This document shows, in pieces, positions 26,632 through 35,418 of a DNA stretch of 64,000 nt. The DNA is taken from the NCBI RefSeq assembly GCF_025854375.1, contig NZ_CP107575.1:930001-994000 (forward strand). The letters are read 5' to 3'. The DNA comes from Glutamicibacter sp. JL.03c. Lineage in GTDB: Bacteria; Actinomycetota; Actinomycetes; Actinomycetales; Micrococcaceae. Under the pieces are notes generated by a model that worked only from the letters and a program-made list of their open reading frames with translations, was not told the origin of the DNA and ran no database searches. Made by a program: the position numbers and the translations under genes. Every line of letters begins with the position of its first letter. Position 1 is the stretch's first letter.

Positions 26632-27837
26632 ATGGAATCACAGCAGCTGGACAAGGGCTCGGCCAGCGAGGTCTTCAAGGTCTTCCTCAAGCTCGGCCTT
26701 ACTTCTTTCGGCGGTCCCATCGCCCACTTGGGATATTTCCGCACCGAACTGGTGGACCGGCGCCGCTGGCTCGATGACCAGCAATACGCCCAGCTGGTCG
26801 CATTGGGCCAGTTCCTGCCCGGCCCGGCCTCCAGCCAGGTAGGTTTCGGCCTCGGCCTGCACCGCGCCGGCCTGCGCGGAGCCTCGGCGGCGTTCCTGGC
26901 CTTCACCCTTCCCTCCGCGGTTCTGCTCGCGGTCTTCGCCTTCGGCTCGTCACTGTTCGCCGGTCCAGCCGGGACCGGGCTGCTGACCGGCCTGAAAATC
27001 GTCGCGGTCGCCATCATCGCCCAAGCGGTATTGGGCATGGCCAAGAATCTGGCACCGGATCGGACACGTGCATCTATCGCCGTGGCGGCTGCCGCCTCGG
27101 CACTGCTCTGGGCGGGATCCTTCGGACAGCTGCTGGCCATCGCCTTCGGCGCCGTAGCTGGATACTTCTGGTGCCGTGATGCGGATCCGGGTCCAGCGAC
27201 TGTCCTGCAGTTCCCGGTCTCAAGGTCGTTGGGGATCAGCTGCCTGGCGCTGTTCGCTCTTTTGCTTTTCGGATTGCCGCTGGCTGCCTGGGCCACCGGT
27301 TGGGATCTGCTGGCGTTCATCGATGCCTTCTACCGCTCCGGCGCACTGGTCTTCGGCGGCGGCCATGTGGTGCTGCCGCTGCTCCAAAGCGCGCTCGTGG
27401 ATCCCGGGCTGATCAGTTCCCAGGATTTCCTCGCCGGCTACGGCGCGGCACAGGCCGTGCCCGGACCATTGTTCACCTTCGCCGCATACCTCGGCGTCTT
27501 CGTGGAATCAGGTCCCGGCGGCATGCTCGGCTCGGCCATTGCCTTGCTGGCCATCTTCCTTCCGGGATTCCTGTTGCTGCTGGGCGTTCTGCCATTTTGG
27601 AATCGGCTGAGCCACTGGCCGGCGGCACGCGCTATCCTGCGCGGCGCCAATGCAGCAGTGGTCGGCGTGCTAGCCGCCGCCCTCTACGACCCGGTCTTCA
27701 CCTCGGCGATTACTTCCGCTCCCGCGTTCGTGCTGGCGCTGCTCTGCTTTGTCCTGCTGACCGCTTGGAAGATGGTGCCATGGATCGTGGTTGCCATCTC
27801 GGGGCTCGGGGGAGTGCTGCTGGGGGTGCTCGCCTGA
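26632..27837 (+). CDS. chrA: Chromate transporter, two-domain ChrA family
   Basis: A 401-residue membrane protein with two homologous halves, the long-chain CHR type. Each half has the signature segment: residues 14-70 (FLKLGLTSFGGPIAHLGYF, then LGQFLPGPASSQVGFGLG) and residues 235-300 (FYRSGALVFGGGHVVLPLL, then GYGAAQAVPGPLFTFAAYLG). It is thought to export chromate by ion-coupled transport; a wider anion role is possible. The start at 26632 is chosen since upstream codons fall in the pseudogene tail. No chrB-like regulator is adjacent. Confidence 0.88.
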   Translation: MESQQLDKGSASEVFKVFLKLGLTSFGGPIAHLGYFRTELVDRRRWLDDQQYAQLVALGQFLPGPASSQVGFGLGLHRAGLRGASAAFLAFTLPSAVLLAVFAFGSSLFAGPAGTGLLTGLKIVAVAIIAQAVLGMAKNLAPDRTRASIAVAAAASALLWAGSFGQLLAIAFGAVAGYFWCRDADPGPATVLQFPVSRSLGISCLALFALLLFGLPLAAWATGWDLLAFIDAFYRSGALVFGGGHVVLPLLQSALVDPGLISSQDFLAGYGAAQAVPGPLFTFAAYLGVFVESGPGGMLGSAIALLAIFLPGFLLLLGVLPFWNRLSHWPAARAILRGANAAVVGVLAAALYDPVFTSAITSAPAFVLALLCFVLLTAWKMVPWIVVAISGLGGVLLGVLA

Positions 27838-27858
27838 CCGGGATCGTTCCGCCGGTCC

Positions 27859-27893
27859 CGGCACCCTGACGCGCCAAGACGCGCAGGGTGCCG
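27859..27893. terminator. Terminator between chrA and the siderophore uptake operon
   Basis: A 10-bp stem CGGCACCCTG (27859-27868) with 27884-27893, plus CGCG/CGCG pairing inside after a one-base bulge. The genes on either side converge, so it can serve both. T-runs are absent. Confidence 0.6.
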
Positions 27894-27928
27894 GAAGGGC
27901 GGCGCTGGTGCCCTGGTGAGCCAGGACT

Positions 27929-28897
27929 CTAGCCCAGGCTCTTGGCTGTGCTGAGCACTGAGATCAGCTCGTCGAACCATTGCGCATAGCTGCTGTAGGT
28001 GAAGGGACGCTTGTCATCCCATTCGACCACCTGGCCGGCCTTGACCGCGGGCAAAGCGGTGAAGACCGGGTGGTTCTCGACCTGCTGGGCGGTGCCCGAA
28101 TAACTCAGGACCACATCGGCGGGGTAGTCGGCAACCTTTTCCCAGCTCAAGGAAGCCCAGCCGCTGTCTTCGGTCGGGCCGACGATCTCGAACCCGAGTT
28201 CGTCGAGCAGGGCCAGCTGGCCCAGGGTTTTCTGGCCGACGTACAAGTCGTCATAGCCGTTGAGCGCGATGATCCGCAGCGGCTGGTCCTTGGCCAGGGT
28301 GCGCAACTGCTCGAGCTTGGCTTCGTAGTCGGCCTTGGCTGCAGACTGCGAGTCAACGTCGCCTCCCAGCGACTCCGCCAAGGACTCATAGTCCTCGATC
28401 ACCTCCTCGACGGGCCGGCCGCTGAATTTGATGCCCACGAACGGCGCAGTGGCGGTCGCCTCGGCCTGGACCTTTTCATCCCACCAGGTCCACCCGGTGC
28501 CGTCGGCATTGCCGAAGCCCACGATCAGGTCCGGGGCAAGGCCCAGCAGCTTCTCAAGATTGAATTCACCGTCTTGGCCGATGGTCTCCATCTGCGCCGG
28601 ATCGGCCGTGCCAAGAGCCAGGCTTCCCGGCTCATTCAGGCCGTAGCCGAAGACGCCGGAAGGACGGATGCCGTAATCCCAGAGGGCCGCGGCCGAGTAG
28701 GAATCGACGACCAGCGACTTCGGTGCGGCGTCCAAGGAGATGGTCTTCCCATAGCCGGAGCTGGTGAAGCTCCACGCTTCGCCGGCTTCGCTGCTGGCTG
28801 GGGGCGCCGCCTGGGTGCTCGGGCTGCAGGCGGCCAGGGCCAGCGCCGCGGCCAGCGATGCTGCACCGAACACGGCGCGACGGGTGATTGGTTGCAT
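27929..28897 (-). CDS. Iron-siderophore ABC transporter substrate-binding lipoprotein
   Basis: A 322-residue class III periplasmic-binding-type protein. The N-terminus has twin arginines (TRRAVFG) and a lipobox with lipidated C24 (LALAACSPS), so it is exported, perhaps by Tat, and membrane-anchored. The mature part has KLLGLAPDLIVGFGNADG, typical of FepB/FhuD-like binders. It is the last gene of the uptake operon, 13 bases after the ATPase gene. It probably captures a ferric hydroxamate, perhaps the product of the des genes in this window; that pairing is inferred. Confidence 0.88.
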   Translation of the reverse strand: MQPITRRAVFGAASLAAALALAACSPSTQAAPPASSEAGEAWSFTSSGYGKTISLDAAPKSLVVDSYSAAALWDYGIRPSGVFGYGLNEPGSLALGTADPAQMETIGQDGEFNLEKLLGLAPDLIVGFGNADGTGWTWWDEKVQAEATATAPFVGIKFSGRPVEEVIEDYESLAESLGGDVDSQSAAKADYEAKLEQLRTLAKDQPLRIIALNGYDDLYVGQKTLGQLALLDELGFEIVGPTEDSGWASLSWEKVADYPADVVLSYSGTAQQVENHPVFTALPAVKAGQVVEWDDKRPFTYSSYAQWFDELISVLSTAKSLG

Positions 28898-28910
28898 GTA
28901 CTTTTCCTTC

Positions 28911-29711
28911 TTAGTTGGCTTCGTGGCCCAGCGGGATCACGAGCGGTGTGTGCGAAACGGGATCCTGGATGATGGTGCAGGGCAATGCGAAGACCTCATT
29001 GATCAGTTCCTCGGTGACAATCTCGGATGGAGCTCCGGCGGCGATGATCTCGCCGGATTTCATTGCGATCAGGTGCGTGGCATACCGGCAGGCCTGGTTC
29101 AAGTCATGGAGCACGGCCACCACCGTATTTCCCTGCTGCTCGTTGAGCCGGCGGCAGAGCTCCATGATTTCTATCTGGTGCGCGATATCCAGGAAGGTGG
29201 TCGGCTCATCGAGCAGCAGCAAGGGAGTCTGCTGGGCGAGCACCATGGCGATCCACACGCGTTGGCGTTGCCCGCCGGAGAGCTCGTCGACCAGCCGCCG
29301 GGAAAGCCCGGTGGTGCCGGTGGCGTGCATGGCATTGAGCACCGCTTGCTCATCCGCGGCTGACCATTGGGAGAATACGCCCTGGTGCGGGTGGCGGCCG
29401 CGGGCGACCAGGTCCGCTACGGTGATGCCATCCGGGGCGAGCGAGGACTGCGGCAGCAGCCCGAGCCGCTGCGCCACGTGCTTGGCCGGCAGTGAGAGGA
29501 TCGGCTTGCCATCGAGGATGACCTGGCCGGAAGCGGGTTTCAGGACCCGGGACAAGGCCCGCAGCAGCGTCGATTTCCCGCAGGCGTTGGGCCCGATGAC
29601 CACCGTGAACGAACCCGGCGGGATGGACACCGAGAGGTTCTCGGAGATGGCCGCCGGCCCGTAGCCCAAGGTGAGCTGGTCGGCGGATAGCTGTGGATGG
29701 GTGATGCTCAT
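28911..29711 (-). CDS. Iron-siderophore ABC transporter ATP-binding protein
   Basis: A 266-residue ATPase of the FepC/FhuC type. Walker A is GPNACGKST, the signature is ELSGGQRQRVW, Walker B is LLLLDEPTTFLDI and the switch His is in AVLHDLN. It powers ferric-siderophore import with the two permeases encoded just upstream and overlaps the second by four bases, which indicates coupled translation. Confidence 0.92.
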   Translation of the reverse strand: MSITHPQLSADQLTLGYGPAAISENLSVSIPPGSFTVVIGPNACGKSTLLRALSRVLKPASGQVILDGKPILSLPAKHVAQRLGLLPQSSLAPDGITVADLVARGRHPHQGVFSQWSAADEQAVLNAMHATGTTGLSRRLVDELSGGQRQRVWIAMVLAQQTPLLLLDEPTTFLDIAHQIEIMELCRRLNEQQGNTVVAVLHDLNQACRYATHLIAMKSGEIIAAGAPSEIVTEELINEVFALPCTIIQDPVSHTPLVIPLGHEAN

Positions 29712-30754
29712 TGGCGTCGTGCCTCACGAAGTAGTAGCCAGATCAGGTAGACCCCGCCAATGCTGACGGTGACGACGCCAACCGGCAGGGAAGTATTTGC
29801 CAACACGCGCTGGGCCAGCACATCGCTGGCCAGCAGCAGCACCGCGCCGAGCAGAGCCGAGGATGCCAGCGACACCCCGGCGCTGCCCATGAGCCGGCGG
29901 GCGATTTGCGGAGCAGCTAGCGAAATGAAGGCGATGGGACCTGCCGCCGCCGTGGCCAAGGCGGTCAATGCCACCCCGATGACCAGCAGGGCCAGCTTGC
30001 TTGACTCGGCCCTGATGCCCAGCGCTACCGCCGCGTCATCGCCCATTTCCAGCAGGCGCATCCTGCGCGCGCAGGCCATGGCGCACAGCGCGAGAGGCAA
30101 TGCGACGGCCGCGGCCGGTATTGCTTGGTCCCAGCCGATGGCGTTCAGCGAGCCGGCACCCCAGATGGCAGCGGACATGGCGTCCTCCAAGTCGCTGCGC
30201 AGGATCAGCCAGGTGTTGGCCGAAGCCAGCACCGCGCTGACCGCAATCCCGACAATGATCAGCCGGAACCCCTCGGACCCCTTCCGGTAGGACAACGCAT
30301 AGACCACGGCAGCGGTGGCCAAGCCGCCGGCCAACGCCCCAAGCGCTACCTGGAAGTACCCGCCGCCAAGGAGCAGCATCACGGCCAGAGCACCGGTATA
30401 GGCGCCGGTATTGAATCCGATGACGTCCGGCGAACCCAGCGGATTGCGGGTCATGGATTGGAAGATTGCGCCGCTGGCACCGAGCGCTGCGCCCAGCACC
30501 AGTGCCATCAGGACCCGGGGCAGGCGCCACTGCAGCACCACTCTCTGGCTGCTGGCCTCCCCGGTTCCAGCCAAGGCATTGAGCACTTCTCCCACGCTGA
30601 GCACGAAGTCTCCGGTGGCCAAAGCGAACAGTCCCAGTGCGGCAGCCAACGCGCACAGCAGGGCGGCGAACAGCAGCCGGCGGGCCTGCACGCGCAAGCT
30701 GATGGGCCCAATGCGCAGAACGCGGTGGCCGGGGCCGAAATCGACGGTGCTCAT
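29708..30754 (-). CDS. Iron-siderophore ABC transporter permease (FecCD type, second)
   Basis: A 348-residue FecCD-family permease with about nine or ten membrane helices. GASGAIFQSMTRNPLGSPDVIGFNTGAY and GPIAFISLAAPQIARRLMG (the ATPase-contact loop) are characteristic. The ATG at 30754 overlaps the stop of the first permease by three bases (start at 30752-30754, TGA at 30751-30753); the longer frame upstream would run far into that gene. It probably forms a heterodimer with the first permease. Confidence 0.9.
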   Translation of the reverse strand: MSTVDFGPGHRVLRIGPISLRVQARRLLFAALLCALAAALGLFALATGDFVLSVGEVLNALAGTGEASSQRVVLQWRLPRVLMALVLGAALGASGAIFQSMTRNPLGSPDVIGFNTGAYTGALAVMLLLGGGYFQVALGALAGGLATAAVVYALSYRKGSEGFRLIIVGIAVSAVLASANTWLILRSDLEDAMSAAIWGAGSLNAIGWDQAIPAAAVALPLALCAMACARRMRLLEMGDDAAVALGIRAESSKLALLVIGVALTALATAAAGPIAFISLAAPQIARRLMGSAGVSLASSALLGAVLLLASDVLAQRVLANTSLPVGVVTVSIGGVYLIWLLLREARRQ

Positions 30755-31827
30755 AGTCCGCTGGCCTGCTTCCGCCGAACCAGCCAAATTAGCACCGGAG
30801 CACCAAGGAAAGCGGTAACGACACCCACCTGCATTTCACCCGGAAGGACCACGACGCGGCCGAGCACATCGGCAACGAGCAGCAGCACCGGGCCGAGGAG
30901 CAGCGAGAAGCATAAGATCCATCGCTGATCTGGCCCGACGATCCAGCGGCTGATATGCGGGATCATCAAGCCCACGAAACCTATCGGGCCCGCGGCGGCT
31001 GTCGCCGCCCCGCACAGCAAGGTGACTGCCACAATGACCAATCCACGGGTCAGGCCGATGTTGGTCCCCAACGCAAGGCTGGCATCATCGCCCAGGGCCA
31101 GCGTGTTGAGCGAGCGGGTGCACAGCACCGCCAGGAGCACGCCCAGCACGACGAAAGGTGCGATGGTCCACACCATTGGCATGGTGCGGTTGTTCAAGGT
31201 CCCGGCGCCCCAATAGCGCATGCGGTCGAAGGCCTCGGGATTGAGCAAAGTCATCCCGTTGGAAATTCCTCCCAGCACGGCGCCCAGCGCGACGCCGGCC
31301 AGGGTCAGCCTGGCCGGGGTCGCTCCGCCGCGGCCACGGGAGCCGATGGCGTAGACCGCGATGGTGGCTGCGACGGCTCCGGCAAAGGCGAACCAGATGT
31401 ACTGGGAGATCTGCGTGATGCCCAGGAAGGCCACGGCGAGCACTACCGCGAATCCGGCGCCGGCGTTGACCCCGAGAATACCGGGATCGGCCAGTGGATT
31501 CCGGGTCAGCGCTTGGATCAAAGCACCGGCAACAGCCAACGAGAGTCCTGCCAGGAGTCCAATCGCGGTGCGCGGCACGCGCAGCTCATTGATGATCACC
31601 AGTGTTTCGGGAGTGCCGGATCCAAGCAATGCCTGCATGGACTCCATCGGTGCAATGGCCTTGGCCCCGATGCCCAGGGACGCGAAAACGGCGGCAACGA
31701 GCAAGCCAAGGCAGATCGCCAAGGCTATAGATTTCCAGGCGTTGCTGCTGGTCAACCCTGCCGGATGGAGGGCCTCGTTTGCCTGGGTTGATTCGCTGGC
31801 GGGATGATGCGGCGCAAGAAGGGTCAT
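30751..31827 (-). CDS. Iron-siderophore ABC transporter permease (FecCD type, first)
   Basis: A 358-residue FecCD-family permease, the first gene of the uptake operon. After a polar N-terminal tail of about 35 residues there are nine or ten helices, with GALIQALTRNPLADPGILGVNAGAGFAV and the contact loop GPIGFVGLMIPHISRWIVG. ATG 31827 is preceded by GGAAAG at a good distance, so it is preferred to the upstream frame. An IdeR/DtxR-like box lies 69 bases upstream, so repression by iron is expected. Confidence 0.9.
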   Translation of the reverse strand: MTLLAPHHPASESTQANEALHPAGLTSSNAWKSIALAICLGLLVAAVFASLGIGAKAIAPMESMQALLGSGTPETLVIINELRVPRTAIGLLAGLSLAVAGALIQALTRNPLADPGILGVNAGAGFAVVLAVAFLGITQISQYIWFAFAGAVAATIAVYAIGSRGRGGATPARLTLAGVALGAVLGGISNGMTLLNPEAFDRMRYWGAGTLNNRTMPMVWTIAPFVVLGVLLAVLCTRSLNTLALGDDASLALGTNIGLTRGLVIVAVTLLCGAATAAAGPIGFVGLMIPHISRWIVGPDQRWILCFSLLLGPVLLLVADVLGRVVVLPGEMQVGVVTAFLGAPVLIWLVRRKQASGL

Positions 31828-31895
31828 GCGACTTTCCGTAATTAGGGGACACTCACTCGTACGTAAGTACAAAAAGCCACACTATCATGATGTTT

Positions 31896-31914
31896 TTAGG
31901 GCAGGCTAAGTTAA
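31896..31914 (-). promoter_or_regulatory. IdeR/DtxR-type iron box of the siderophore uptake operon
   Basis: On the plus strand it reads TTAGGGCAGGCTAAGTTAA, 15 of 19 matches to the known consensus TTAGGTTAGGCTAACCTAA. A minus-strand -10-like GATAGT lies about 10 bases closer to the gene, so the box would overlap the -35 region and iron-loaded regulator would block transcription. The consensus is established knowledge; the regulator gene itself is not in this window. Confidence 0.75.
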
Positions 31915-31962
31915 GTCATAATCGATGCAGCTATTGTTCATTTGCTGCTGAACGACCTGCGA

Positions 31963-33612
31963 CTAGGCCAGATTGGTAAATTGCACTGAACCGTCAGCAG
32001 CGGCAATGGCCAGGAACGAATCAGCCTCAGTTGCCAAGCGTTCATCGATTCGCGCCAGCACCGACACCTCGGCCCGGTCATCCAAGGCAGGACCGGCCGA
32101 AGCAATCCACGCCACCGACAACCCGGGCCGTGCTGCCAGTGGTGCGGCCATCGGTTCAGAGGCAGCTGGGCCAACGATGATCACAGCACGACGCGTCACG
32201 GAGCTGTGGTCCACCGCGGACGTACCCGAGGACGCGGCATTGGACTGCTTGTCCGCACGCCACAGCACGAAGTGGTAGCCAGCCACGGCAGCGGTTGCGA
32301 CCAGCCAGCCCAGCGGGACGCGCACGGCGTCCAGAAGGGAATCAAGGCGATTCCCGGCTTCCAGATAGTATTCGAAAATCCGGTATCCGAGGACCAGCAG
32401 GGAAATCAGGGCGACCGTGGAACTGGCTCCGAAGAACAAGACCAGGTAGACGCTGCGGGAATCCGCTGGCGAAGGCTTGAGCGGCTTGAAATACCCTAGC
32501 CAAGCCGCCGTCCCGAAGATGAGCAGTCCCAGGCCATGGCCTAGCAATCGCACCGGGTATTCCGCCGTGACACTGGCGGCGATTGCCGCGAAGAGCGCAT
32601 TGAGAATCATGCCCAAGCCGGTTGCCAGCACCGCCAGACCGAGCCCGCCAAGCACCAAGCGGGCCGCGTTCACTACGGCGGCCGAGCGCAATCCGGAACG
32701 CAATTGCAACTGGTGGTAGATCCAGATCACCGCGGCCGCCATGACGATGGCCAGCAGCTGCGGGCCGCCGGCAAGGAGCAGCCCGGTGCGTTCCTGGGTG
32801 CTCCACGCCTGCGGCCACACCCAGGAAAACAGCTTGGCGCCCGAGAGCAGGAGCGCCAGTGCCGGTGCGGCCAATCCCAGCGCGATCAGCAAGACGTCGC
32901 TGAAGGGATCGGACATTTTCTGCACGCGGCGCAGTTTCCAATGCCAGAACCACAGTGCCGACGCGCCACCCAGCCAGATCACAGCAACCAGCAGATGCTG
33001 CAGGCCCGTAGCACCTGCCAAGGCATTTTCCGGCCGGACCAGGATTTCCAGTGCCGCCTTGAGCGAGGCCACCAGCGAGAGTGCGACGAGCGCCACGCTG
33101 AAGTAATTTCCCACCGCCGCTGCCAGATGCGCGAATTGCCTTGGTGCTGTCCGCTCGGCCACGATCTGCCGGTGCTGCCAGGCGCACACCGCGCCCCATC
33201 CCAAAGCCGTGCCCAAGGTTGGCTGCCATGCGCCTTGAGCGGAAGGAGCAATTAGTCCGGACAGCACCGCCAACGCGGCGCAGCTGCTGGCGGCCAGGGT
33301 GGCAAGATAGGTGGCCGAGGCCTGCAAGGAGAAGATCGCCGCGTCGAAGGCCGACGGGTGGGCCAGCCGCTTGCGGATGGAGCGCCACAGCAACCAAGCC
33401 AGCGGGATCCCGACCAAGCTGAAGGCGAAGGCCATCGCCAGCTGCTCGGTGCTGACCTGTTGTGCATCGAACCCATGGAACACCGCGGTGAGCAGGGCGG
33501 ACAGGCCAGTGGCCACGACCAGCAGCAGGATGAACAGCAGTCCGTGGAGGATCACCGGACGCAGCATGCTGCTGCTTCGCGACAGTGGAGCTGGATCAGT
33601 AGCGGCAGCCAT
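31963..33612 (-). CDS. Multi-pass membrane protein, DUF5671-like
   Basis: A 549-residue protein with at least twelve hydrophobic segments and no soluble enzyme domain until the last 90 residues, which read like a small soluble cap (VTRRAVIIVGPAASEPMAAPLAAR, then EADSFLAIAAADGSVQFTNLA). The repeated helix blocks, such as LLFILLLVVATGLSALL and the bilobal arrangement, resemble actinobacterial DUF5671 proteins. The function is unknown. Its ATG (33612) shares one base with the stop of the upstream gene (TGATG), so the two are translationally coupled. Confidence 0.6.
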   Translation of the reverse strand: MAAATDPAPLSRSSSMLRPVILHGLLFILLLVVATGLSALLTAVFHGFDAQQVSTEQLAMAFAFSLVGIPLAWLLWRSIRKRLAHPSAFDAAIFSLQASATYLATLAASSCAALAVLSGLIAPSAQGAWQPTLGTALGWGAVCAWQHRQIVAERTAPRQFAHLAAAVGNYFSVALVALSLVASLKAALEILVRPENALAGATGLQHLLVAVIWLGGASALWFWHWKLRRVQKMSDPFSDVLLIALGLAAPALALLLSGAKLFSWVWPQAWSTQERTGLLLAGGPQLLAIVMAAAVIWIYHQLQLRSGLRSAAVVNAARLVLGGLGLAVLATGLGMILNALFAAIAASVTAEYPVRLLGHGLGLLIFGTAAWLGYFKPLKPSPADSRSVYLVLFFGASSTVALISLLVLGYRIFEYYLEAGNRLDSLLDAVRVPLGWLVATAAVAGYHFVLWRADKQSNAASSGTSAVDHSSVTRRAVIIVGPAASEPMAAPLAARPGLSVAWIASAGPALDDRAEVSVLARIDERLATEADSFLAIAAADGSVQFTNLA

Positions 33613-34076
33613 CAGTAGCCCATCTCCTCGGCGGTGCACAGCCCGACCTGCCATGGCATGCGGTCGATCAGCCAGGTCCCATTGACCTTGCGCAGCTCGA
33701 AGGCATCCTCATAGGAGGACAGATCCGGCCAGGGCAGGAACCTGGCATCTGCGGTATCGAACCGCGTGAGGACGGTAGCGTCCGCAGTACCCACGGTGCT
33801 GCTGAGCAGCCGCACCTCCAGCGGCTGCGTCGCGTAGGGCTCCGGATTGCACGGCATCCTGGATTCGCCCTGAAGCACAAAGCCCCGCATGGCAGGCAAA
33901 TCCTCGGATTCGAAGGCCATCAGATACCGCTGCACGACCCCTTCCGGGGTGTTCTCCGCGTGGGCTTGTGGTGCCGGACGCAGCGAAACCACAAGCAACG
34001 CGGCTATAACCAAGGCCACACAGGCGGCGGCCACTACGACAAGCACCACCCTGGCGACCGAAAAATTACTTGTCAT
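33612..34076 (-). CDS. Hypothetical secreted/anchored protein, NTF2-like
   Basis: A 154-residue protein with one N-terminal membrane helix (ARVVLVVVAAACVALVIAALLVV) and an extracellular domain. The segment ENTPEGVVQRYLMAFESEDL and the ending VNGTWLIDRM are typical of NTF2-like domains in actinobacterial surface proteins. Two cysteines (CNPEPYA and VGLCTAEE) may form a disulfide. It is first of a coupled two-gene unit with the polytopic membrane protein, so the pair may act together at the envelope; this is inferred. Confidence 0.62.
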   Translation of the reverse strand: MTSNFSVARVVLVVVAAACVALVIAALLVVSLRPAPQAHAENTPEGVVQRYLMAFESEDLPAMRGFVLQGESRMPCNPEPYATQPLEVRLLSSTVGTADATVLTRFDTADARFLPWPDLSSYEDAFELRKVNGTWLIDRMPWQVGLCTAEEMGY

Positions 34077-34144
34077 TGCCCTATTCTCCGCCTGCAGCAG
34101 GGCAGAAGCCAGATGCTGCGGGGCACGATTTGATCAAGATCTCA

Positions 34145-34173
34145 GTTACCGATTTGCCTGCATGCGCGATAAT
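34145..34173 (+). promoter_or_regulatory. Promoter of dusB, probably giving a leaderless mRNA
   Basis: A good -10 GATAAT (34168-34173) and a weak -35 GTTACC (34145-34150) are 17 bases apart. Transcription would start about 34180, exactly at the GTG start codon proposed for dusB. No Shine-Dalgarno site is needed in that case; leaderless messages are common in actinobacteria. Confidence 0.55.
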
Positions 34174-34179
34174 GGATGG

Positions 34180-35364
34180 GTGACGACCCTGACTGATGCG
34201 CCGAATGACACCCCCACCTTGAAGCTGCCGCCCTTGCAGCTGGGCAAGCTCACCATCGATACCCCGGTGGTTCTTGCGCCCATGGCCGGGGTGACCAACC
34301 GCGCCTTCCGCCGGCTGTGCCGCGAATACGGCGGCGGGCTGTTCGTCACCGAAATGGTGACCGCCCGCGCCCTGGTGGAACGCAACCCGGAATCCTTGCG
34401 CATCATCTCGCACGACCCGGATGAGGAGATCCGCTCCATCCAGATCTACGGAGTGGACCCGGGCACCGTGCGTGCCGCGGTGCGCATGGTCGTTGACGAG
34501 AACCTGGCCGATCACGTGGACCTGAACTTCGGCTGCCCGGTCCCGAAGGTGACCCGCAAGGGCGGCGGTTCGGCACTGCCGTGGAAGACCGATCTGTTCA
34601 CCTCGATCATCGAGGCCGCGACCTCCGAGGCCGCCAAGGGCGATATCCCGCTGACCGTGAAGATCCGCACCGGCATCGACAAGGACCACCTGACCTACCT
34701 GGAGTCCGCCAAGATCGCCCGCGATCACGGGGCCGCAGCCGTCACCCTGCACGCCCGCACTGCCGGCCAGTACTACGCCGGTCATTCGGACTGGGACGCC
34801 ATCACCACCCTGCGCGAAGCCATGGACGACCTGCCGGTACTGGGCAACGGCGATATCTTCAGCGCCGAGGATGCGATCAACATGGTCGAGCAGACCGGTG
34901 CCGCCGGGGTGATGGTGGGACGCGGCTGCCAGGGACGCCCCTGGATTTTCGGCGACCTGCAGGCCGCGTTCGAAGGCCGGGCGGATCGCTTCCGTCCCGG
35001 TGTGCGCAAGGTGGCTGACACCGTGTACCGCCACGGGGAACTGCTCACCGAGTTCTTCGAGGACGAGGGCAAGGGCATGCGCGACATCCGCAAGCACATC
35101 GCCTGGTATTTCAAGGGCTACCCGGTCGGCGGCGAAATCCGCTCCCAGCTGGCCCAGGTGCCATCCCTGGCTGTCCTGCGCGAGCTGCTGGATCAGCTGG
35201 ATCTGGACCTGCCGTACCCCGGTGCTGCCGCTGAAGGCACCCGCGGACGGGCGGGCCACCCGAAGAAGACCCACGTGCCTGATGGCTGGCTGGATAACCG
35301 CGTGATGTCCGATGCGCACCGCGAAATGATCAAGGCGGCAGAACTGGACATTTCCGGCGGCTAG
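34180..35364 (+). CDS. dusB: tRNA-dihydrouridine synthase (DusB-like)
   Basis: An FMN-dependent enzyme that reduces uridines in the D-loop of tRNA. It has 394 residues. FMN-barrel start APMAGVTNRAFRRL, active-site cysteine in NFGCPVPKVTRKGGGSAL, RTGIDKDHLTYLE, and GNGDIFSAEDA...VMVGRGCQGRPWIF are all present. The GTG at 34180 is preferred because it falls at the predicted transcription start; ATG 34162 is an alternative within the -10 region. It heads a co-directional group with dgt and dnaG. Confidence 0.92.
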   Translation: MTTLTDAPNDTPTLKLPPLQLGKLTIDTPVVLAPMAGVTNRAFRRLCREYGGGLFVTEMVTARALVERNPESLRIISHDPDEEIRSIQIYGVDPGTVRAAVRMVVDENLADHVDLNFGCPVPKVTRKGGGSALPWKTDLFTSIIEAATSEAAKGDIPLTVKIRTGIDKDHLTYLESAKIARDHGAAAVTLHARTAGQYYAGHSDWDAITTLREAMDDLPVLGNGDIFSAEDAINMVEQTGAAGVMVGRGCQGRPWIFGDLQAAFEGRADRFRPGVRKVADTVYRHGELLTEFFEDEGKGMRDIRKHIAWYFKGYPVGGEIRSQLAQVPSLAVLRELLDQLDLDLPYPGAAAEGTRGRAGHPKKTHVPDGWLDNRVMSDAHREMIKAAELDISGG

Positions 35365-35418
35365 GCGCTCGCCGTGGATAACCGCCGAGCACCCCTAAAT
35401 GTCACTAGACTAGGTAAC

